Assembly: GCF_000940805.1 (NCBI RefSeq)
Contig: NZ_CP007142.1
Span: forward strand, 4,750,593-4,814,592
DNA: 64,000 bases
DNA from: Gynuella sunshinyii YC6258
GTDB taxonomy: Bacteria; Pseudomonadota; Gammaproteobacteria; Pseudomonadales; Natronospirillaceae
Direction: 5' to 3'
Shown here in pieces: positions 51,546 to 62,267 of this stretch. Both the position numbers and the translations under genes were made by a program. A model generated the notes under the pieces. That model was not told the origin of the DNA. It saw nothing but the letters and a program-made list of their open reading frames with translations, and searched no databases. Position 1 is the first letter of the stretch, and each line of letters opens with the position of its first letter.

Positions 51546-52267
51546 CCACGCTATCAGCTAAAAACCTCGCCAAATCCTATGGTCCGCGGGAAATTGTTAA
51601 AGACGTGTCCTTAGATGTGGGGATAGGCGAAGTTGTAGGCCTGCTTGGTCCCAACGGGGCCGGTAAGACGACCTGTTTTTACATGATCGTGGGTCTGGTA
51701 CCTGCTGATCGGGGACAGGTATATATCGATCAACAAAATATCACCGGCCTGCCAATGCATGGCAGGGCTAAAAAAGGTATCGGCTATCTGCCGCAGGAAG
51801 CCAGTGTCTTTAGAAAGCTTAGTGTAGAGCATAATCTGATGGCCATTCTGGAGATCAGAAAAGAGCTGTCTGCCCAGCAACGCAAGCAAGAACTGGAAAA
51901 ACTGTTAAACGAATTCAATATTCAACATGTTCGCAAAAGTCTTGGAATGGCTTTGTCTGGAGGCGAACGTCGCCGAGTGGAAATAGCCAGAGCTCTGGCA
52001 ATGGAACCCAAGTTCATATTGCTGGATGAACCATTTGCCGGAGTTGACCCAATTTCTGTCAGCGACATCAAGGAAATAGTCACTCACTTGAAGAATCGCG
52101 GTATCGGCGTACTGATTACAGACCATAACGTACGCGAGACCCTGGATATCTGTGAACGCGCCTATATAGTAGGTAATGGACACATTATCGCTGAAGGCAA
52201 TGCTGAACAGATACTGGCAAACCAGAAAGTACGTGAAACCTATCTGGGCGATAATTTCCGCCTGTAA
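51542..52267 (+). CDS. lptB: LPS transport ATPase LptB
   Basis: 241-residue ABC ATPase. Walker [19 protein letters not shown]-loop [14 protein letters not shown], signature [15 protein letters not shown], Walker [13 protein letters not shown] and [10 protein letters not shown]. It powers lipopolysaccharide extraction with LptFG. Confidence 0.97.
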   Translation: MTTLSAKNLAKSYGPREIVKDVSLDVGIGEVVGLLGPNGAGKTTCFYMIVGLVPADRGQVYIDQQNITGLPMHGRAKKGIGYLPQEASVFRKLSVEHNLMAILEIRKELSAQQRKQELEKLLNEFNIQHVRKSLGMALSGGERRRVEIARALAMEPKFILLDEPFAGVDPISVSDIKEIVTHLKNRGIGVLITDHNVRETLDICERAYIVGNGHIIAEGNAEQILANQKVRETYLGDNFRL

Positions 52268-52296
52268 GATATGCAAATTTGAGAACCAATGAGTAT

Positions 52297-53829
52297 ATGA
52301 AGACTTCTCTACAGCTCAAAATGGGTCAACATCTGACCATGACCCCTCAGTTGCAACAGGCCATTAAGCTGTTACAACTGTCCACATTGGATCTGCAACA
52401 GGAGATTCAGCAAGCATTGGATTCCAATCCCATGCTCGAAGTTGAAGAGGATAGCGAAGGACATCAGGATAATCATGAAAATGGTGTTTCAAAACACGAT
52501 ACGGCCAAAGAAAGTGGCGCAACCGATTTCAGCGAAGTCCCTCAGGAAAACAGCAGTAATGAAACCGAAGTCCGGGAAATAGACCAGGAATGGGGTGAAA
52601 ATATCCCTGAAGATCTTGCTGTAGACAGCTCATGGGATGATGTCTATCAACATGCCCCAACGGGTCTGTCAGCCCCTTCATCCGATGACGACAATTTTTA
52701 TGAAAACCAAAATTCAACCACTGACAGCCTGGAGGAACATCTGCGCTGGCAGTTGAATCTGACACCAATGTCTGATCGGGATCGTGCTATCGCGTTTGCC
52801 ATTCTCGACTGTATCAACGCTGATGGTTATTTAAATACGGATTGGCAGGAACTGGTTGAATCTCTGCAACAGGATATCGGCACAGAGGAAGATCCTCTGG
52901 ATGTGGAAGAAGTGGATGCGGTATTACACCGGCTGCAAATGTTTGATCCGGTAGGAGTGTGCAGTCGCGACCTGCGTGATTGCCTGTTGGCGCAACTAAA
53001 ACAGCTACCGGAAACGACCCCTGCACTCAAAGAAACCATTCAGCTGGTTGACCAGTACCTTAATCTGCTCGGCAGCAAGGACTACGCCACAATCATGCGT
53101 CGCATGAAAATCAAGGAAGATCAGCTGAAAGATATGATTGGATTGATTCAGCAGCTAAACCCACGCCCAGGGGAACAGATCGCTCCGCTGCAGCCAGAGT
53201 ACGTTATTCCTGATGTCATTGTGAGCAAAGACATAGAACACCAGCGCTGGAAGGTAGAACTAAACCCGGAAATTGCACCCCGTTTAAGAGTTAATGCCAG
53301 CTATGCTTCCATGGTTAAGCGTGCTGATAGTAGCGATGACAACACCTACCTTCGTGACAATCTTCAGGAAGCAAGATGGTTCATCAAGAGCCTGCAAAGC
53401 CGTAACGAAACACTTCTCAAGGTGGCAACCAAAATCGTCGAACACCAACTTGGCTTTTTTGAATATGGTGAAGAAGCCATGAAGCCATTGGTACTGCATG
53501 ACATTGCTGAAGCTGTCGATATGCATGAGTCCACAATTTCCAGGGTCACCACTCAGAAGTACATGCATACTCCGAGAGGCATCTTTGAACTGAAGTTCTT
53601 CTTCTCCAGCCATGTCAGCACCAGTTCAGGAGGAGAATGCTCCTCCACCGCAATCCGCGCAATCATCAAAAAGCTGGTTGCATCAGAGAACCCTAAAAAG
53701 CCATTGAGTGACAGTAAAATCGCTACGATGCTTGGAGATCAGGGAATTCAGGTAGCACGCAGAACAATCGCAAAATATCGCGAGGCGTTAAACATCCCCC
53801 CCTCCAATGAACGTAAACAACTGGTTTAG
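52297..53829 (+). CDS. rpoN: RNA polymerase sigma-54 factor
   Basis: 510 residues. Region I starts [41 protein letters not shown]; region II is acidic; region III includes the core-binding and helix-turn-helix segments; and the RpoN box [10 protein letters not shown] is near the C-terminus (…[21 protein letters not shown]). The ATG at 52297 matches the family start; a TTG at 52279 is upstream in frame. It directs nitrogen and many accessory genes. It follows lptB as in other gammaproteobacteria. Confidence 0.97.
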   Translation: MKTSLQLKMGQHLTMTPQLQQAIKLLQLSTLDLQQEIQQALDSNPMLEVEEDSEGHQDNHENGVSKHDTAKESGATDFSEVPQENSSNETEVREIDQEWGENIPEDLAVDSSWDDVYQHAPTGLSAPSSDDDNFYENQNSTTDSLEEHLRWQLNLTPMSDRDRAIAFAILDCINADGYLNTDWQELVESLQQDIGTEEDPLDVEEVDAVLHRLQMFDPVGVCSRDLRDCLLAQLKQLPETTPALKETIQLVDQYLNLLGSKDYATIMRRMKIKEDQLKDMIGLIQQLNPRPGEQIAPLQPEYVIPDVIVSKDIEHQRWKVELNPEIAPRLRVNASYASMVKRADSSDDNTYLRDNLQEARWFIKSLQSRNETLLKVATKIVEHQLGFFEYGEEAMKPLVLHDIAEAVDMHESTISRVTTQKYMHTPRGIFELKFFFSSHVSTSSGGECSSTAIRAIIKKLVASENPKKPLSDSKIATMLGDQGIQVARRTIAKYREALNIPPSNERKQLV

Positions 53830-53948
53830 CGAAACAGGAATACATGTCAATCAGACTGTAAAAAAAAATGTGACGAGTGGTAAGGTCTAGGGAAATTCAC
53901 TACCCAGATCAAGCATTTATCTACAACACAAGCTATTCTTAACAATAA

Positions 53949-53967
53949 GCCGGAACACAGTTCCGGC
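53949..53967 (+). other. Hairpin between rpoN and hpf
   Basis: Perfect 8-bp stem (GCCGGAAC / GTTCCGGC) with a 3-nt loop, no T run. A smaller GGATG/CATCC hairpin at 53983-53997 stands just before the hpf ribosome site. Either may partly uncouple hpf from rpoN. Confidence 0.55.
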
Positions 53968-54018
53968 CCCATAAAGATAGATGGATGCCAAACATCCAAA
54001 TAGACTGAGGAGAAGCCT

Positions 54019-54318
54019 ATGCAAATCAATATCAGTGGCCATCACCTGGAAATCACCGATCCTCTCAAAGATTACGTCAAAAACCGTATGGAAAAACTGG
54101 AAAGACATCACGACCAGATCAGTAATGTTCAAGTTACGTTATCTGTCGAAAAGTCCCGACAAAAAGCGGAGGCGCAAATTAACATACCAGGCACGCAAAT
54201 CCATGCAGATGCCACCCATGATGACCTCTACGCTGCTATTGATCTGATGCACGACAAACTTGACCGACAGTTGCTGAAACATAAGGAAAAACATGTTAAC
54301 CGGCAGCATGGCCACTAA
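54019..54318 (+). CDS. hpf: Ribosome hibernation promoting factor, short form
   Basis: 99 residues of the HPF/YfiA fold: MQINISGHHLEITDPLKDYVKNRMEKLERH, and the basic helix LYAAIDLMHDKLDRQLLKHKEK. The short form works with RMF to make 100S ribosomes. A GAGGAG ribosome site lies before the ATG. Confidence 0.95.
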   Translation: MQINISGHHLEITDPLKDYVKNRMEKLERHHDQISNVQVTLSVEKSRQKAEAQINIPGTQIHADATHDDLYAAIDLMHDKLDRQLLKHKEKHVNRQHGH

Positions 54319-54344
54319 TTTAAAAGCAGGTTTCTTTAACACTC

Positions 54345-54788
54345 ATGCTTAATCAAATCTTACAACCCGGCTACGTCTTCACAGACGTGGCCGCTACCAG
54401 CAAAAAGAAAGCCTTACAGGATATCGCCGAAATTATCAGCCAGCTCGTGCCGGAACTGACATCTGACTATATTTTCGACAATCTGATAGCAAGAGAGCGT
54501 CTCGGCAGTACAGGTTTTGGTAATGGTGTTGCCATACCACACTGTCGAATCAGTAATTACGACAAAATCATTGGTGCTTTTTTCAGGTTAAAAGACGCAA
54601 TCGATTTTGACGCTGTTGATAAACGCCCCGTGAACCTTCTGTTTGTATTATTGGTTCCAGAGGAGGAGAAAACAGCTCATCTTGAGGTCTTGTCTCTGTT
54701 GTCAGAAAAATTCAGTAATGAAACCATACGCAATAAACTGGCAACAATGAGCAAGGAAGATATCTACCAGCTATTCATCAATCCGTAA
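54345..54788 (+). CDS. ptsN: Nitrogen PTS enzyme IIA
   Basis: 147 residues. Phosphorylation site His66 in GNGVAIPHCR; SxxxLF-type FVLLVPEEEKTAHLEVLSLLSEKF. It regulates potassium transport and sigma-54-linked metabolism. It is part of the rpoN-hpf-ptsN-rapZ-npr cluster. Confidence 0.95.
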   Translation: MLNQILQPGYVFTDVAATSKKKALQDIAEIISQLVPELTSDYIFDNLIARERLGSTGFGNGVAIPHCRISNYDKIIGAFFRLKDAIDFDAVDKRPVNLLFVLLVPEEEKTAHLEVLSLLSEKFSNETIRNKLATMSKEDIYQLFINP

Positions 54789-54791
54789 CTT

Positions 54792-54868
54792 AACAGAACC
54801 AAAAATCCAGGGAAATAACCTTTCCCATACGGAAGTCGCGTCCGGACAATTTGTGCGGGAGTTCTGTT
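54792..54868 (+). repeat. Branched inverted repeats between ptsN and rapZ
   Basis: AACAGAAC (54792-54799) pairs with GTTCTGTT (54861-54868). Inside lie GGGAAA/TTTCCC around 54811-54827 and a CGGA/TCCG element around 54831-54845. The result could be a three-way junction RNA of 77 nt. No T run or tRNA T-loop. Confidence 0.5.
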
Positions 54869-54930
54869 GTTAATTGGTGCTATCTTGACAAGATGGATGT
54901 TGCTCTCCCCCGACTGACATTGGAATGACT

Positions 54931-55791
54931 ATGAAACTAATCATAATCAGCGGCAGATCTGGTTCTGGTAAAACCACTGTACTGCAGTGCCTCGAAGACA
55001 ATGGTTATAATTGTATCGATAACATGCCTGTAGCCCTGCTGCCTGAACTAACCCGCCTGTTGTATTCTGAACATCAGGAATCCCGAGTCGCGGTGTGTAT
55101 TGATGCACGCAACGCGCCGTCATCCATTAAGTCTTTTCCAAGAATTGTTGAACAACTGAACTCCAAAGATATTCACTGTGAAATCGTATTTCTGGATGCG
55201 AATGATGACACACTACTACAGCGTTATTCTGCCACTCGCCGTAAACACCCCTTGAGCGGCGAGACATTGTCTCTGGCAGAAGCCATTGACAGGGAAAAGC
55301 AAATTCTCGATCCAATTGCCAACCTGGCAGACTTAGCCATTGACTCAACAGCAATGTCTCTGCAAGAGCTTCGTTCGCTAATCAAACAACGGGTGGCTGG
55401 CAAGCAACAGCAACATCTTGGATTGATGTTCACCTCTTTCGGCTATAAACATGGCGTTCCGACCGACGCTGACTTTGTATTCGATGTCCGTTGTCTTCCT
55501 AACCCATACTGGGATCCTTCACTCAGGCAATACACGGGGATTGATCAGGAGATTATTGAATTTCTCAAAAGAGAACCTGAGGTCAATTTAATGTTTGAGG
55601 ATATCTATCGTTTACTGGATCGCTGGATTGCCTCGTTTGAAGCGAATAATCGCAGTTATCTGACAGTTGCAATTGGCTGCACTGGAGGTCAACATAGATC
55701 AGTTTTTCTAGTGGAACAATTAGCTTCTGCCTTTCGCAGCAGAAACCACAGCACTCAGATAAGGCACCGGGAACTAAAGCTTAATCATTAA
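54931..55791 (+). CDS. rapZ: RNase adapter protein RapZ
   Basis: 286 residues. Walker A SGRSGSGKTTVLQCLEDNGYNC, YSATRRKHPL, SFGYKHGVPTDADFVFDVRCLPNPYW, and the C-terminal IGCTGGQHRSVFLVEQLA. In enterobacteria RapZ targets the GlmZ small RNA to RNase E and controls glucosamine-6-phosphate synthase. I use the ATG at 54931 with GGA upstream; 54925 is also possible. Confidence 0.95.
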   Translation: MKLIIISGRSGSGKTTVLQCLEDNGYNCIDNMPVALLPELTRLLYSEHQESRVAVCIDARNAPSSIKSFPRIVEQLNSKDIHCEIVFLDANDDTLLQRYSATRRKHPLSGETLSLAEAIDREKQILDPIANLADLAIDSTAMSLQELRSLIKQRVAGKQQQHLGLMFTSFGYKHGVPTDADFVFDVRCLPNPYWDPSLRQYTGIDQEIIEFLKREPEVNLMFEDIYRLLDRWIASFEANNRSYLTVAIGCTGGQHRSVFLVEQLASAFRSRNHSTQIRHRELKLNH

Positions 55792-55810
55792 CATTTCATA
55801 AGGCGCATGA

Positions 55811-56080
55811 ATGGTCGAAGAATCCGTCACTATCATCAATAAACTTGGACTGCACGCTCGTGCCGCGGCTAAATTTGTCAATGTAGCCAGTCAGTTTGGC
55901 GCACAGATTCGAGTGATTAAAGGTCCCAAGGAGGTGGATGGCAAAAGTATCATGTCTGTTATGATGCTGGCGGCCGCCCAAGGGACAGAGCTTTCACTCA
56001 GAATTGATGGTAAAGACGAACTGGCGGCATTAACTGCCATAAAAGAGTTAATTGCCAACCGCTTTGATGAAGCAGAATAA
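55811..56080 (+). CDS. ptsO: Phosphocarrier NPr (HPr family)
   Basis: 89 residues. Active-site His15 in GLHARAAAKF and Ser46 region DGKSIMSVMMLAAAQG. It carries phosphate from enzyme I-Ntr to PtsN. Last gene of the rpoN cluster. Confidence 0.94.
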   Translation: MVEESVTIINKLGLHARAAAKFVNVASQFGAQIRVIKGPKEVDGKSIMSVMMLAAAQGTELSLRIDGKDELAALTAIKELIANRFDEAE

Positions 56081-56169
56081 TTTTTCCGTCACCCTATACT
56101 GAGTTCAGCTCTGTTCCATTAGATTAAGTCTACAATTTAACTCCCAGCCCAATAAAAATAAGGATTCGG

Positions 56170-57531
56170 ATGCCAGTCCATGTTGAGCATGAACAGTTCC
56201 AGCAAATCGGTGAGCGCTTACTGAATGCAATGGACGCCAATAACACCGAACGCGTACAGGAAATTCTGAATCAGGATTTATCAGCTGTTGATATCGCTCA
56301 CATCATTGAGTCGACTCCTTCAAAACGTCGTGCTGACATCTGGAAATTTCTGTCTGAAAGCCAGAAAGGTGAAGTCATCAGTCACCTGAGTGACGACCTT
56401 CAACTTCATTACCTTACCAAAATGAGTCCTGAACAGGTCCTGGAAGCGATTCAGGATCTTGATTCAGACGATTTTGCCGATGTCCTGCAACAGTTGCCGG
56501 AGACGAATCGAATTGCGGTGCTTCACTCCATGGAACCGGAGGACCGACGCGAGGTCGAGGAACTGCTGGCCTACCCGGAAGATACTGCCGGTGGCCTGAT
56601 GAATCCGGAAGTACTGACAATCCGGGCAAACGTAACGCTGGATGTGGTGTTGCGATATCTGAGAAGGCAGTCGGACCTGCCGGATCAGTTTGATTCTCTT
56701 TACGTCGTTAACCGAAATGATCAGCTGGTAGGGACCTTACCTTTGCATGCGTTGTTGCTGGGTGATCCTGATACAACTGTTCGCGAGGTTATGAACAGCG
56801 ATATCGAAGGAATTCCAGCTGCCAGTCGGGACAGCGATGTTGCCAAGCTATTTGCCAATCACGACTGGATATCTGCGCCAGTAGTCGATGAAAAAGGTAA
56901 GCTGCTCGGACAAATCACTATTGACGACATTGTCGATGTGATCCGCGAAGAAGCGGATCACACGGTTATGTCCATGGCAGGCCTGGATGAAGATGAAGAC
57001 GCTTTTGCTCCGGTCTGGAGCAGCGCTAAAGGCCGGGCGGTATGGTTAGGGCTCAACCTTTTAACAGCCTTTATTGCGGCACTGGTGATACTTAACTTCG
57101 AGGACGCAATTGCCATGATTACGGCTCTGGCAGTCATGAACCCCGTTGTTGCAAGTATGGGGGGTGTCGCCGGCAGTCAGACGCTGACATTAGTCATACG
57201 TGCCCAAGCCACCGGGAAAATCAATGCCAGCAACTACTTATGGTTGCTGGGCCGGGAGTTTGGTGTGGGCCTGATCAACGGATTTCTGTGGGCGATTGTC
57301 ACCGCATTCGTTTGTTGGTTACTGTTCAGCAATGTCCAACTAGCGATCGTATCTGGTATTGCGATTCTGGCAAATATCACTATTGCCAAAATATCCGGTG
57401 CCCTGTTACCGGTAATACTGGAAAAACTAAAGATCGACCCTGCTCTGTCTGGCAGTGTCATATTAACAACCGTGACAGATGCCGTTGGGTTCTTTACTCT
57501 TCTGGGTCTGGCTACCTGGTACTTACTCTGA
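56170..57531 (+). CDS. mgtE: Magnesium transporter MgtE
   Basis: 453 residues: superhelical N domain (about 10-130), paired CBS domains (about 135-260) and five membrane helices (about 285-453) with VMNPVVASMGGVAGSQTLTLVIRAQA in the pore. The CBS and N domains close the pore when Mg2+ is high. A normal length. It stands next to the NPr gene, as in Pseudomonas. Confidence 0.95.
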   Translation: MPVHVEHEQFQQIGERLLNAMDANNTERVQEILNQDLSAVDIAHIIESTPSKRRADIWKFLSESQKGEVISHLSDDLQLHYLTKMSPEQVLEAIQDLDSDDFADVLQQLPETNRIAVLHSMEPEDRREVEELLAYPEDTAGGLMNPEVLTIRANVTLDVVLRYLRRQSDLPDQFDSLYVVNRNDQLVGTLPLHALLLGDPDTTVREVMNSDIEGIPAASRDSDVAKLFANHDWISAPVVDEKGKLLGQITIDDIVDVIREEADHTVMSMAGLDEDEDAFAPVWSSAKGRAVWLGLNLLTAFIAALVILNFEDAIAMITALAVMNPVVASMGGVAGSQTLTLVIRAQATGKINASNYLWLLGREFGVGLINGFLWAIVTAFVCWLLFSNVQLAIVSGIAILANITIAKISGALLPVILEKLKIDPALSGSVILTTVTDAVGFFTLLGLATWYLL

Positions 57532-57542
57532 TTAATATTATT

Positions 57543-58073
57543 ATGAACAAAGAAAATGATTGGCAGGACTCGTCGGAAGACGACATCGAATGGGTTTCCA
57601 AGACCCGAATGAAAAAAGAAATGCATGAGCTTCAGGAAATAGGCATGAAACTCATGGAACTTAACCAGAGTCAGCTCGACACAATTCCTTTGACGGATGA
57701 GTTGATTGCTGCGATTACTGAGTCAAAACGCATTACCAGCCGTGAAGCAAGACGCCGGCACTCACAGTTTATCGGCCGTCTGATGCGAAAAGCTGATTAT
57801 GATGCAATTGTGCACGGAATTGAACTGCTGGATCCAGCATCTGATGCCTATGCCAGACTACATCAACAGAGTGAGCGCTGGCGCGATAGACTGCTGACAG
57901 GAGATAACGATGAACTGGTATCCTGGTTCGATCAGTATCCTGACTGCGACCGGCAACAATTACGCAACCTGTTACGTAATGGCCTTAAGGAAATTGAGCA
58001 AAAACCCGAAAGCTGGCTGGCCAGAAAAAAGCTATATCAGTTTATCAAAACCGAAGTACAGCAATCTGAATAG
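57543..58073 (+). CDS. darP: Ribosome-associated protein DarP (YjgA, DUF615)
   Basis: 176 residues, highly charged. WVSKTRMKKEMHELQEIGMKLMELNQSQLDTIPL and the SREARRRHSQFIGRLMRKAD block are diagnostic; the C-terminus has NLLRNGLKEI and ARKKLYQFIKTEV. It helps late 50S assembly. The start 11 bp after mgtE was chosen by family match, from a longer open frame. Confidence 0.93.
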   Translation: MNKENDWQDSSEDDIEWVSKTRMKKEMHELQEIGMKLMELNQSQLDTIPLTDELIAAITESKRITSREARRRHSQFIGRLMRKADYDAIVHGIELLDPASDAYARLHQQSERWRDRLLTGDNDELVSWFDQYPDCDRQQLRNLLRNGLKEIEQKPESWLARKKLYQFIKTEVQQSE

Positions 58074-58077
58074 ATTC

Positions 58078-58434
58078 TCACGGCCTGATATAAATCTGGG
58101 AAAAATATAGCGCCGTCGTGGCAACAATCAAAATAAACATCATCCAGAGATGAAATTGTCCGGCGTCTGTGCGGCGCCGGGCCCTGAAGGGCCGAATAAC
58201 AAACTCAACCAACGTTAATACAGCACAAATTGCCAACAATATCGGGATCCATTCAACCGTGGGAGTCTGCCACTCTTCTCTGATCGCCAAATGCTTATAG
58301 CGTATGGCTCCGGTGCTCATTTCCGGACGGGTAATCCAGACAATGCACTGAAGAATGAACAATGACACCCATGACGCAACGGCCACAGTTCTTGAAAGCA
58401 GAATCCAGAAATCCGGCTTTTTTCGTCTCTCCAT
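58078..58434 (-). CDS. Hypothetical small membrane protein
   Basis: 118 residues, three predicted membrane helices (about 14-32, 62-80, 95-112) separated by basic loops (IRPFRARRRTDAG). I recognise no named family; it resembles small DUF2069-like or DUF485-like proteins only in layout. It faces darP convergently. A hairpin AGGTCTT/AAGACCT (58438-58460) lies directly upstream of its ATG and may hide the ribosome site, since no clear Shine-Dalgarno is visible. Confidence 0.65.
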   Translation of the reverse strand: MERRKKPDFWILLSRTVAVASWVSLFILQCIVWITRPEMSTGAIRYKHLAIREEWQTPTVEWIPILLAICAVLTLVEFVIRPFRARRRTDAGQFHLWMMFILIVATTALYFSQIYIRP

Positions 58435-58558
58435 ACCAGGTCTTATTGTAAAAAAGACCTAGATCATATCCCATTTCCAAGAGGAGAGCTGTAAACCTTT
58501 GAGACAACCTCAGAAACCAGCACATCGGCACTATACGTTCATTTAATGTCTATATGGA

Positions 58559-60151
58559 TCAATCCATAGTGGGGATGGAAGCGATCAGGTTACGGGTATA
58601 AGGATGCCGGGGCTCACTGAAAACAGTATCCGTGTCCCCCTGTTCCACGACTACTCCCTGATTCATAACGATTACTCTATGACTGATAGCCCTGACCACT
58701 TCAAGGTCATGACTAATAAACAAATAAGATAACTGATATTCTTTTTGCAAAGCCTGTAACAACTCCAAAACCTGAACCTGTACAGTTCTATCCAGAGAGG
58801 ACGTTGGTTCATCCAGAATGATAAGTTTGGGTTTTAAAATCAATACTCTGGCAATAGCAATGCGCTGTCGCTGACCACCGGAAAACTCATTTGGATAACG
58901 GAAACGACTTTCAGGATCGAGTCCGACTTCTTTCATCACTGCAATTACCTGCTGCTCCCGCTCACTGACAGAGCCGATACCATGGATATCCAGTCCCTCA
59001 CTGATAATTTCCGCAACAGACATTCTCGGACTTAAACTGCCGTAAGGGTCCTGAAAAACAACTTGTAGAGACCGTCTCAATGGACGCAGTTTCTTACGAT
59101 CCAACTGCTGCAGTTCTGTCTGGTCAAATATGATTTTTCCGTTGCTAGGCTCCAGCTTCAATACCGCCCGGGCAAGGGTGGATTTACCAGATCCACTTTC
59201 ACCGACCACTCCCAGAGTTTCACCGGGATACAATTCCAGGCTGACATCATCTACCGCTTTTATATGATCAACCGTACGCTTGAAAACACCACGCTTGATT
59301 GGGAACCACACTCGTAACTGCTCCACCTTAAGCAAAAGTATTTTTCGATCCACGTCCGATAAAGACTGACGCGGCCGGGCAGCCAAAAGCTTTCGGGTAT
59401 AAGGGTGACTGGGAGCGGCAAAAAGTTTCTGCGTCTCTGCGGTCTCAACAATTTTTCCCTGCTCCATCACAATCACTCGATGGGCAATTCCTTTAACCAC
59501 AGCAAGATCATGGGTAATAAACAATACCGACATCCCAATTTCACGTTGCAGTTCCATCAACAGATCCAGTATTTGTCGCTGCACAGTGACATCCAATGCA
59601 GTCGTCGGTTCATCTGCAATCAATAATTTAGGACGATTCACCAGAGCCATGGCGATCATGATTCGCTGACGCTCGCCTCCTGACAGCTGATGAGGAAATG
59701 CGGATATCTTTTTGTCCGCTTCACGAATACCGACCTTAACCATCCATTCAAGACTGATCCTGAGTGCCTCTGCTTTAGTTACCAGTTCGTGCAATAACAC
59801 CATCTCGCTAAGCTGACGACCAACCGTATGAAGTGGGTTCAGAGAGGTCATTGGCTCCTGAAAAATAACCCCGATATCCTGACCTCTGAGTTCCCTCATT
59901 CTCTGATCGGAAACAGTGAGCAGGTCCTCTTTTTTATTCCAGATTATACGGCCGTCCATAAATACCAGAGGAGGACTATCGAGCAACCGCAGAATACTGA
60001 GAGAGGTAACACTTTTTCCCGATCCACTTTCTCCAACCAGCGCCAGGACCTCACCTTCTGCAATACTGAAACTGGTATCATCCACGACCTGACGAAACTG
60101 ATCCCCCAGTTTAAAACCCAGACTCAAGTGCTCTATTGAGATCAACGGCAT
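58559..60151 (-). CDS. yejF: Peptide ABC transporter fused double ATPase (YejF-like)
   Basis: 530 residues with two complete ATPase halves: [53 protein letters not shown] in the first, and [55 protein letters not shown] in the second. YejF powers uptake of peptides and of microcin C-type Trojan-horse antibiotics in E. coli. Shares one base with the permease stop. Confidence 0.9.
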   Translation of the reverse strand: MPLISIEHLSLGFKLGDQFRQVVDDTSFSIAEGEVLALVGESGSGKSVTSLSILRLLDSPPLVFMDGRIIWNKKEDLLTVSDQRMRELRGQDIGVIFQEPMTSLNPLHTVGRQLSEMVLLHELVTKAEALRISLEWMVKVGIREADKKISAFPHQLSGGERQRIMIAMALVNRPKLLIADEPTTALDVTVQRQILDLLMELQREIGMSVLFITHDLAVVKGIAHRVIVMEQGKIVETAETQKLFAAPSHPYTRKLLAARPRQSLSDVDRKILLLKVEQLRVWFPIKRGVFKRTVDHIKAVDDVSLELYPGETLGVVGESGSGKSTLARAVLKLEPSNGKIIFDQTELQQLDRKKLRPLRRSLQVVFQDPYGSLSPRMSVAEIISEGLDIHGIGSVSEREQQVIAVMKEVGLDPESRFRYPNEFSGGQRQRIAIARVLILKPKLIILDEPTSSLDRTVQVQVLELLQALQKEYQLSYLFISHDLEVVRAISHRVIVMNQGVVVEQGDTDTVFSEPRHPYTRNLIASIPTMD

Positions 60152-61167
60152 TACCCAGACCTCCTGGGATCGAATGCATCACGGACACCTTCACCAATAA
60201 ACACCAATAGCGTCAGAATCATGGCCAGTACAGAAAATGAGGCCAAACCGAGCCAAGGAGCCTGCAGGTTAGCTTTGCCCTGAGCCAGCAGCTCCCCCAA
60301 GGACGGTGATCCGGGAGGCAAGCCAAAACCTAGAAAATCGAGAGAAGTCAGAATGGTAACTGACCCCGCTAAGGTAAACGGCATAAAAGTCATGGTCGCA
60401 ATCATGGCATTCGGCAATATATGTTTGAACATCAGGCGTCGATCATTCATCCCCATTGCTTTAGCGGCCAGGACATATTCAAATCCCCTACTACGCAAAA
60501 ATTCCGCCCGCACGACTCCCACAAACCCCATCCAGCTGAAAAGCAACGTAAAGCCGGCAAGCCACCACACATTAGGTTTCACCACACTCATCAAAATAAT
60601 CAGCATAAACAGGGTTGGCATACTGCTCCAGACTTCAATAAAACGCTGAAAAAACAGATCCAACCGGCCCCCGTAATATCCTTGCACCGCTCCGGCAGAC
60701 ACACCAATGACTGCAGACAGGACAGTAATGGAAAACCCAAACAGCACACTGATACGTAGCCCATATAAAATACAGGCCAGCAGATCTCGCCCTTTATCAT
60801 CCGTTCCCAACCAGTTTTCTTTGCTCGGCGGACTTGGAGGTGGAGAAGGCAAATCATAATTGATCGTTCGATAAGAGAACGGTATTAAAGGCCATAATAC
60901 CCAGCCTTTTTCAGCAATCAGAGTCTGGACATAACTATCCCGATAATCGGCCTCTAGCTCAAAGTCTCCTCCAAATGTAGTTTCGGGATAGTTTTTTAGA
61001 AATGGAAAATACCAGTGCGAGTCATATGACACGATCAGAGGCTTATCATTAGCGATAAGCTCTGAAAACAGTGAGACTCCAAACACAAAAGAAAAAATCC
61101 ACAGACTGTACCAGGCTCTACGATTGTTTCTGAACTTACTCCAACGGAGTTGATTAATTGGCTTCAT
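60151..61167 (-). CDS. yejE: Peptide ABC transporter permease (YejE-like)
   Basis: 338 residues, six membrane helices plus the long periplasmic N-terminal insert typical of YejE ([40 protein letters not shown]). [20 protein letters not shown] and EAA loop [20 protein letters not shown] are present. Overlaps the YejB-like gene by 4 bp. Confidence 0.92.
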   Translation of the reverse strand: MKPINQLRWSKFRNNRRAWYSLWIFSFVFGVSLFSELIANDKPLIVSYDSHWYFPFLKNYPETTFGGDFELEADYRDSYVQTLIAEKGWVLWPLIPFSYRTINYDLPSPPPSPPSKENWLGTDDKGRDLLACILYGLRISVLFGFSITVLSAVIGVSAGAVQGYYGGRLDLFFQRFIEVWSSMPTLFMLIILMSVVKPNVWWLAGFTLLFSWMGFVGVVRAEFLRSRGFEYVLAAKAMGMNDRRLMFKHILPNAMIATMTFMPFTLAGSVTILTSLDFLGFGLPPGSPSLGELLAQGKANLQAPWLGLASFSVLAMILTLLVFIGEGVRDAFDPRRSG

Positions 61168-62255
61168 AACTGATCAAAATTAATCCTGGGGTCGACAATT
61201 GTGTACATCACATCGCTGATAATTCCCATGACCAGGCCGATCAAACCAAACACATAAAGGGTGGCAAACATGACCGGATAATCACGCTGCAAAGTGGTTT
61301 CGTATCCCAGCAATCCAAGTCCATCCAAAGAAAAAACCACTTCAATCAATAGCGAAGAGGTGAAAAAAATACTGATAAACGCAGCAGGAAAACCAGCAAT
61401 GATCAACAACATGGCATTCCTGAATACGTGTTTATAAAGAATCGCCTTATCAGTAAGACCTTTGGCTCGTGCGGTGACAACGTATTGCTTATGAATCTCA
61501 TCCAGAAAAGAATTTTTGGTTAACATGGTCAGGCCAGCAAAACCACCGATGGTCATCGCAATAACCGGTAACACCATATGCCAGAAATAGTCTGCGATGC
61601 GAGCTCCCCAGCTCAGTTCCGACCAGTCATTGCTAACCATCCCGCGAATCGGAAACCAGTCGAAGAACTTTCCACCAGCAAAAAAGATAATCAGTATGAC
61701 GGCAAACAGGAACTGAGGAATCGCATGTGCAGCGATGATGACAGAAGAAGTCCAGACATCAAAACGGGAACCATGTTGTATTGCTTTACGAATTCCCAAA
61801 GGAATTGAAACCAGATAGACAATCAAAGTCGTCCAGATACCGAGAGAGATGGATATCGGCAATCGCGTTACAATAAGATCAACCACTGTCGACCCACGAA
61901 ACAAGCTCTCACCAAAATCGAAGCGAAGATAATCCCACAACATATGTCCGTAACGGACATAAATAGGCTGATCAAAACCAAAACGTTTTTTGATGGCCTC
62001 AATATCTTCTTCAGTCAGTCCGCGGGCCCCAGTATAACTACTGTCGGTGTTTCGGTTCGAGGCAGGCTGATCCAAAGTCTCTGCTGAAGTACCGGTCAGA
62101 CGATCCAACATACTGCTATTCATGCCCTGTGCGTAGGCAATCGCCTGATCCACCGGACCTCCTGGCGCCAGTTGCACCAGGAAAAAATTGATTGTCACGA
62201 TAGCCCATAAAGTAGGTATCAACAACAATAAGCGACGAAAGATGTAAGCCCGCAT
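61164..62255 (-). CDS. yejB: Peptide ABC transporter permease (YejB-like)
   Basis: 363 residues. [40 protein letters not shown] opening, a periplasmic insert (about 40-75), [25 protein letters not shown] and the EAA loop [21 protein letters not shown]. It lies 12 bp after the binding protein. Confidence 0.93.
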   Translation of the reverse strand: MRAYIFRRLLLLIPTLWAIVTINFFLVQLAPGGPVDQAIAYAQGMNSSMLDRLTGTSAETLDQPASNRNTDSSYTGARGLTEEDIEAIKKRFGFDQPIYVRYGHMLWDYLRFDFGESLFRGSTVVDLIVTRLPISISLGIWTTLIVYLVSIPLGIRKAIQHGSRFDVWTSSVIIAAHAIPQFLFAVILIIFFAGGKFFDWFPIRGMVSNDWSELSWGARIADYFWHMVLPVIAMTIGGFAGLTMLTKNSFLDEIHKQYVVTARAKGLTDKAILYKHVFRNAMLLIIAGFPAAFISIFFTSSLLIEVVFSLDGLGLLGYETTLQRDYPVMFATLYVFGLIGLVMGIISDVMYTIVDPRINFDQL

Positions 62256-62267
62256 ACGACTTTTCCG

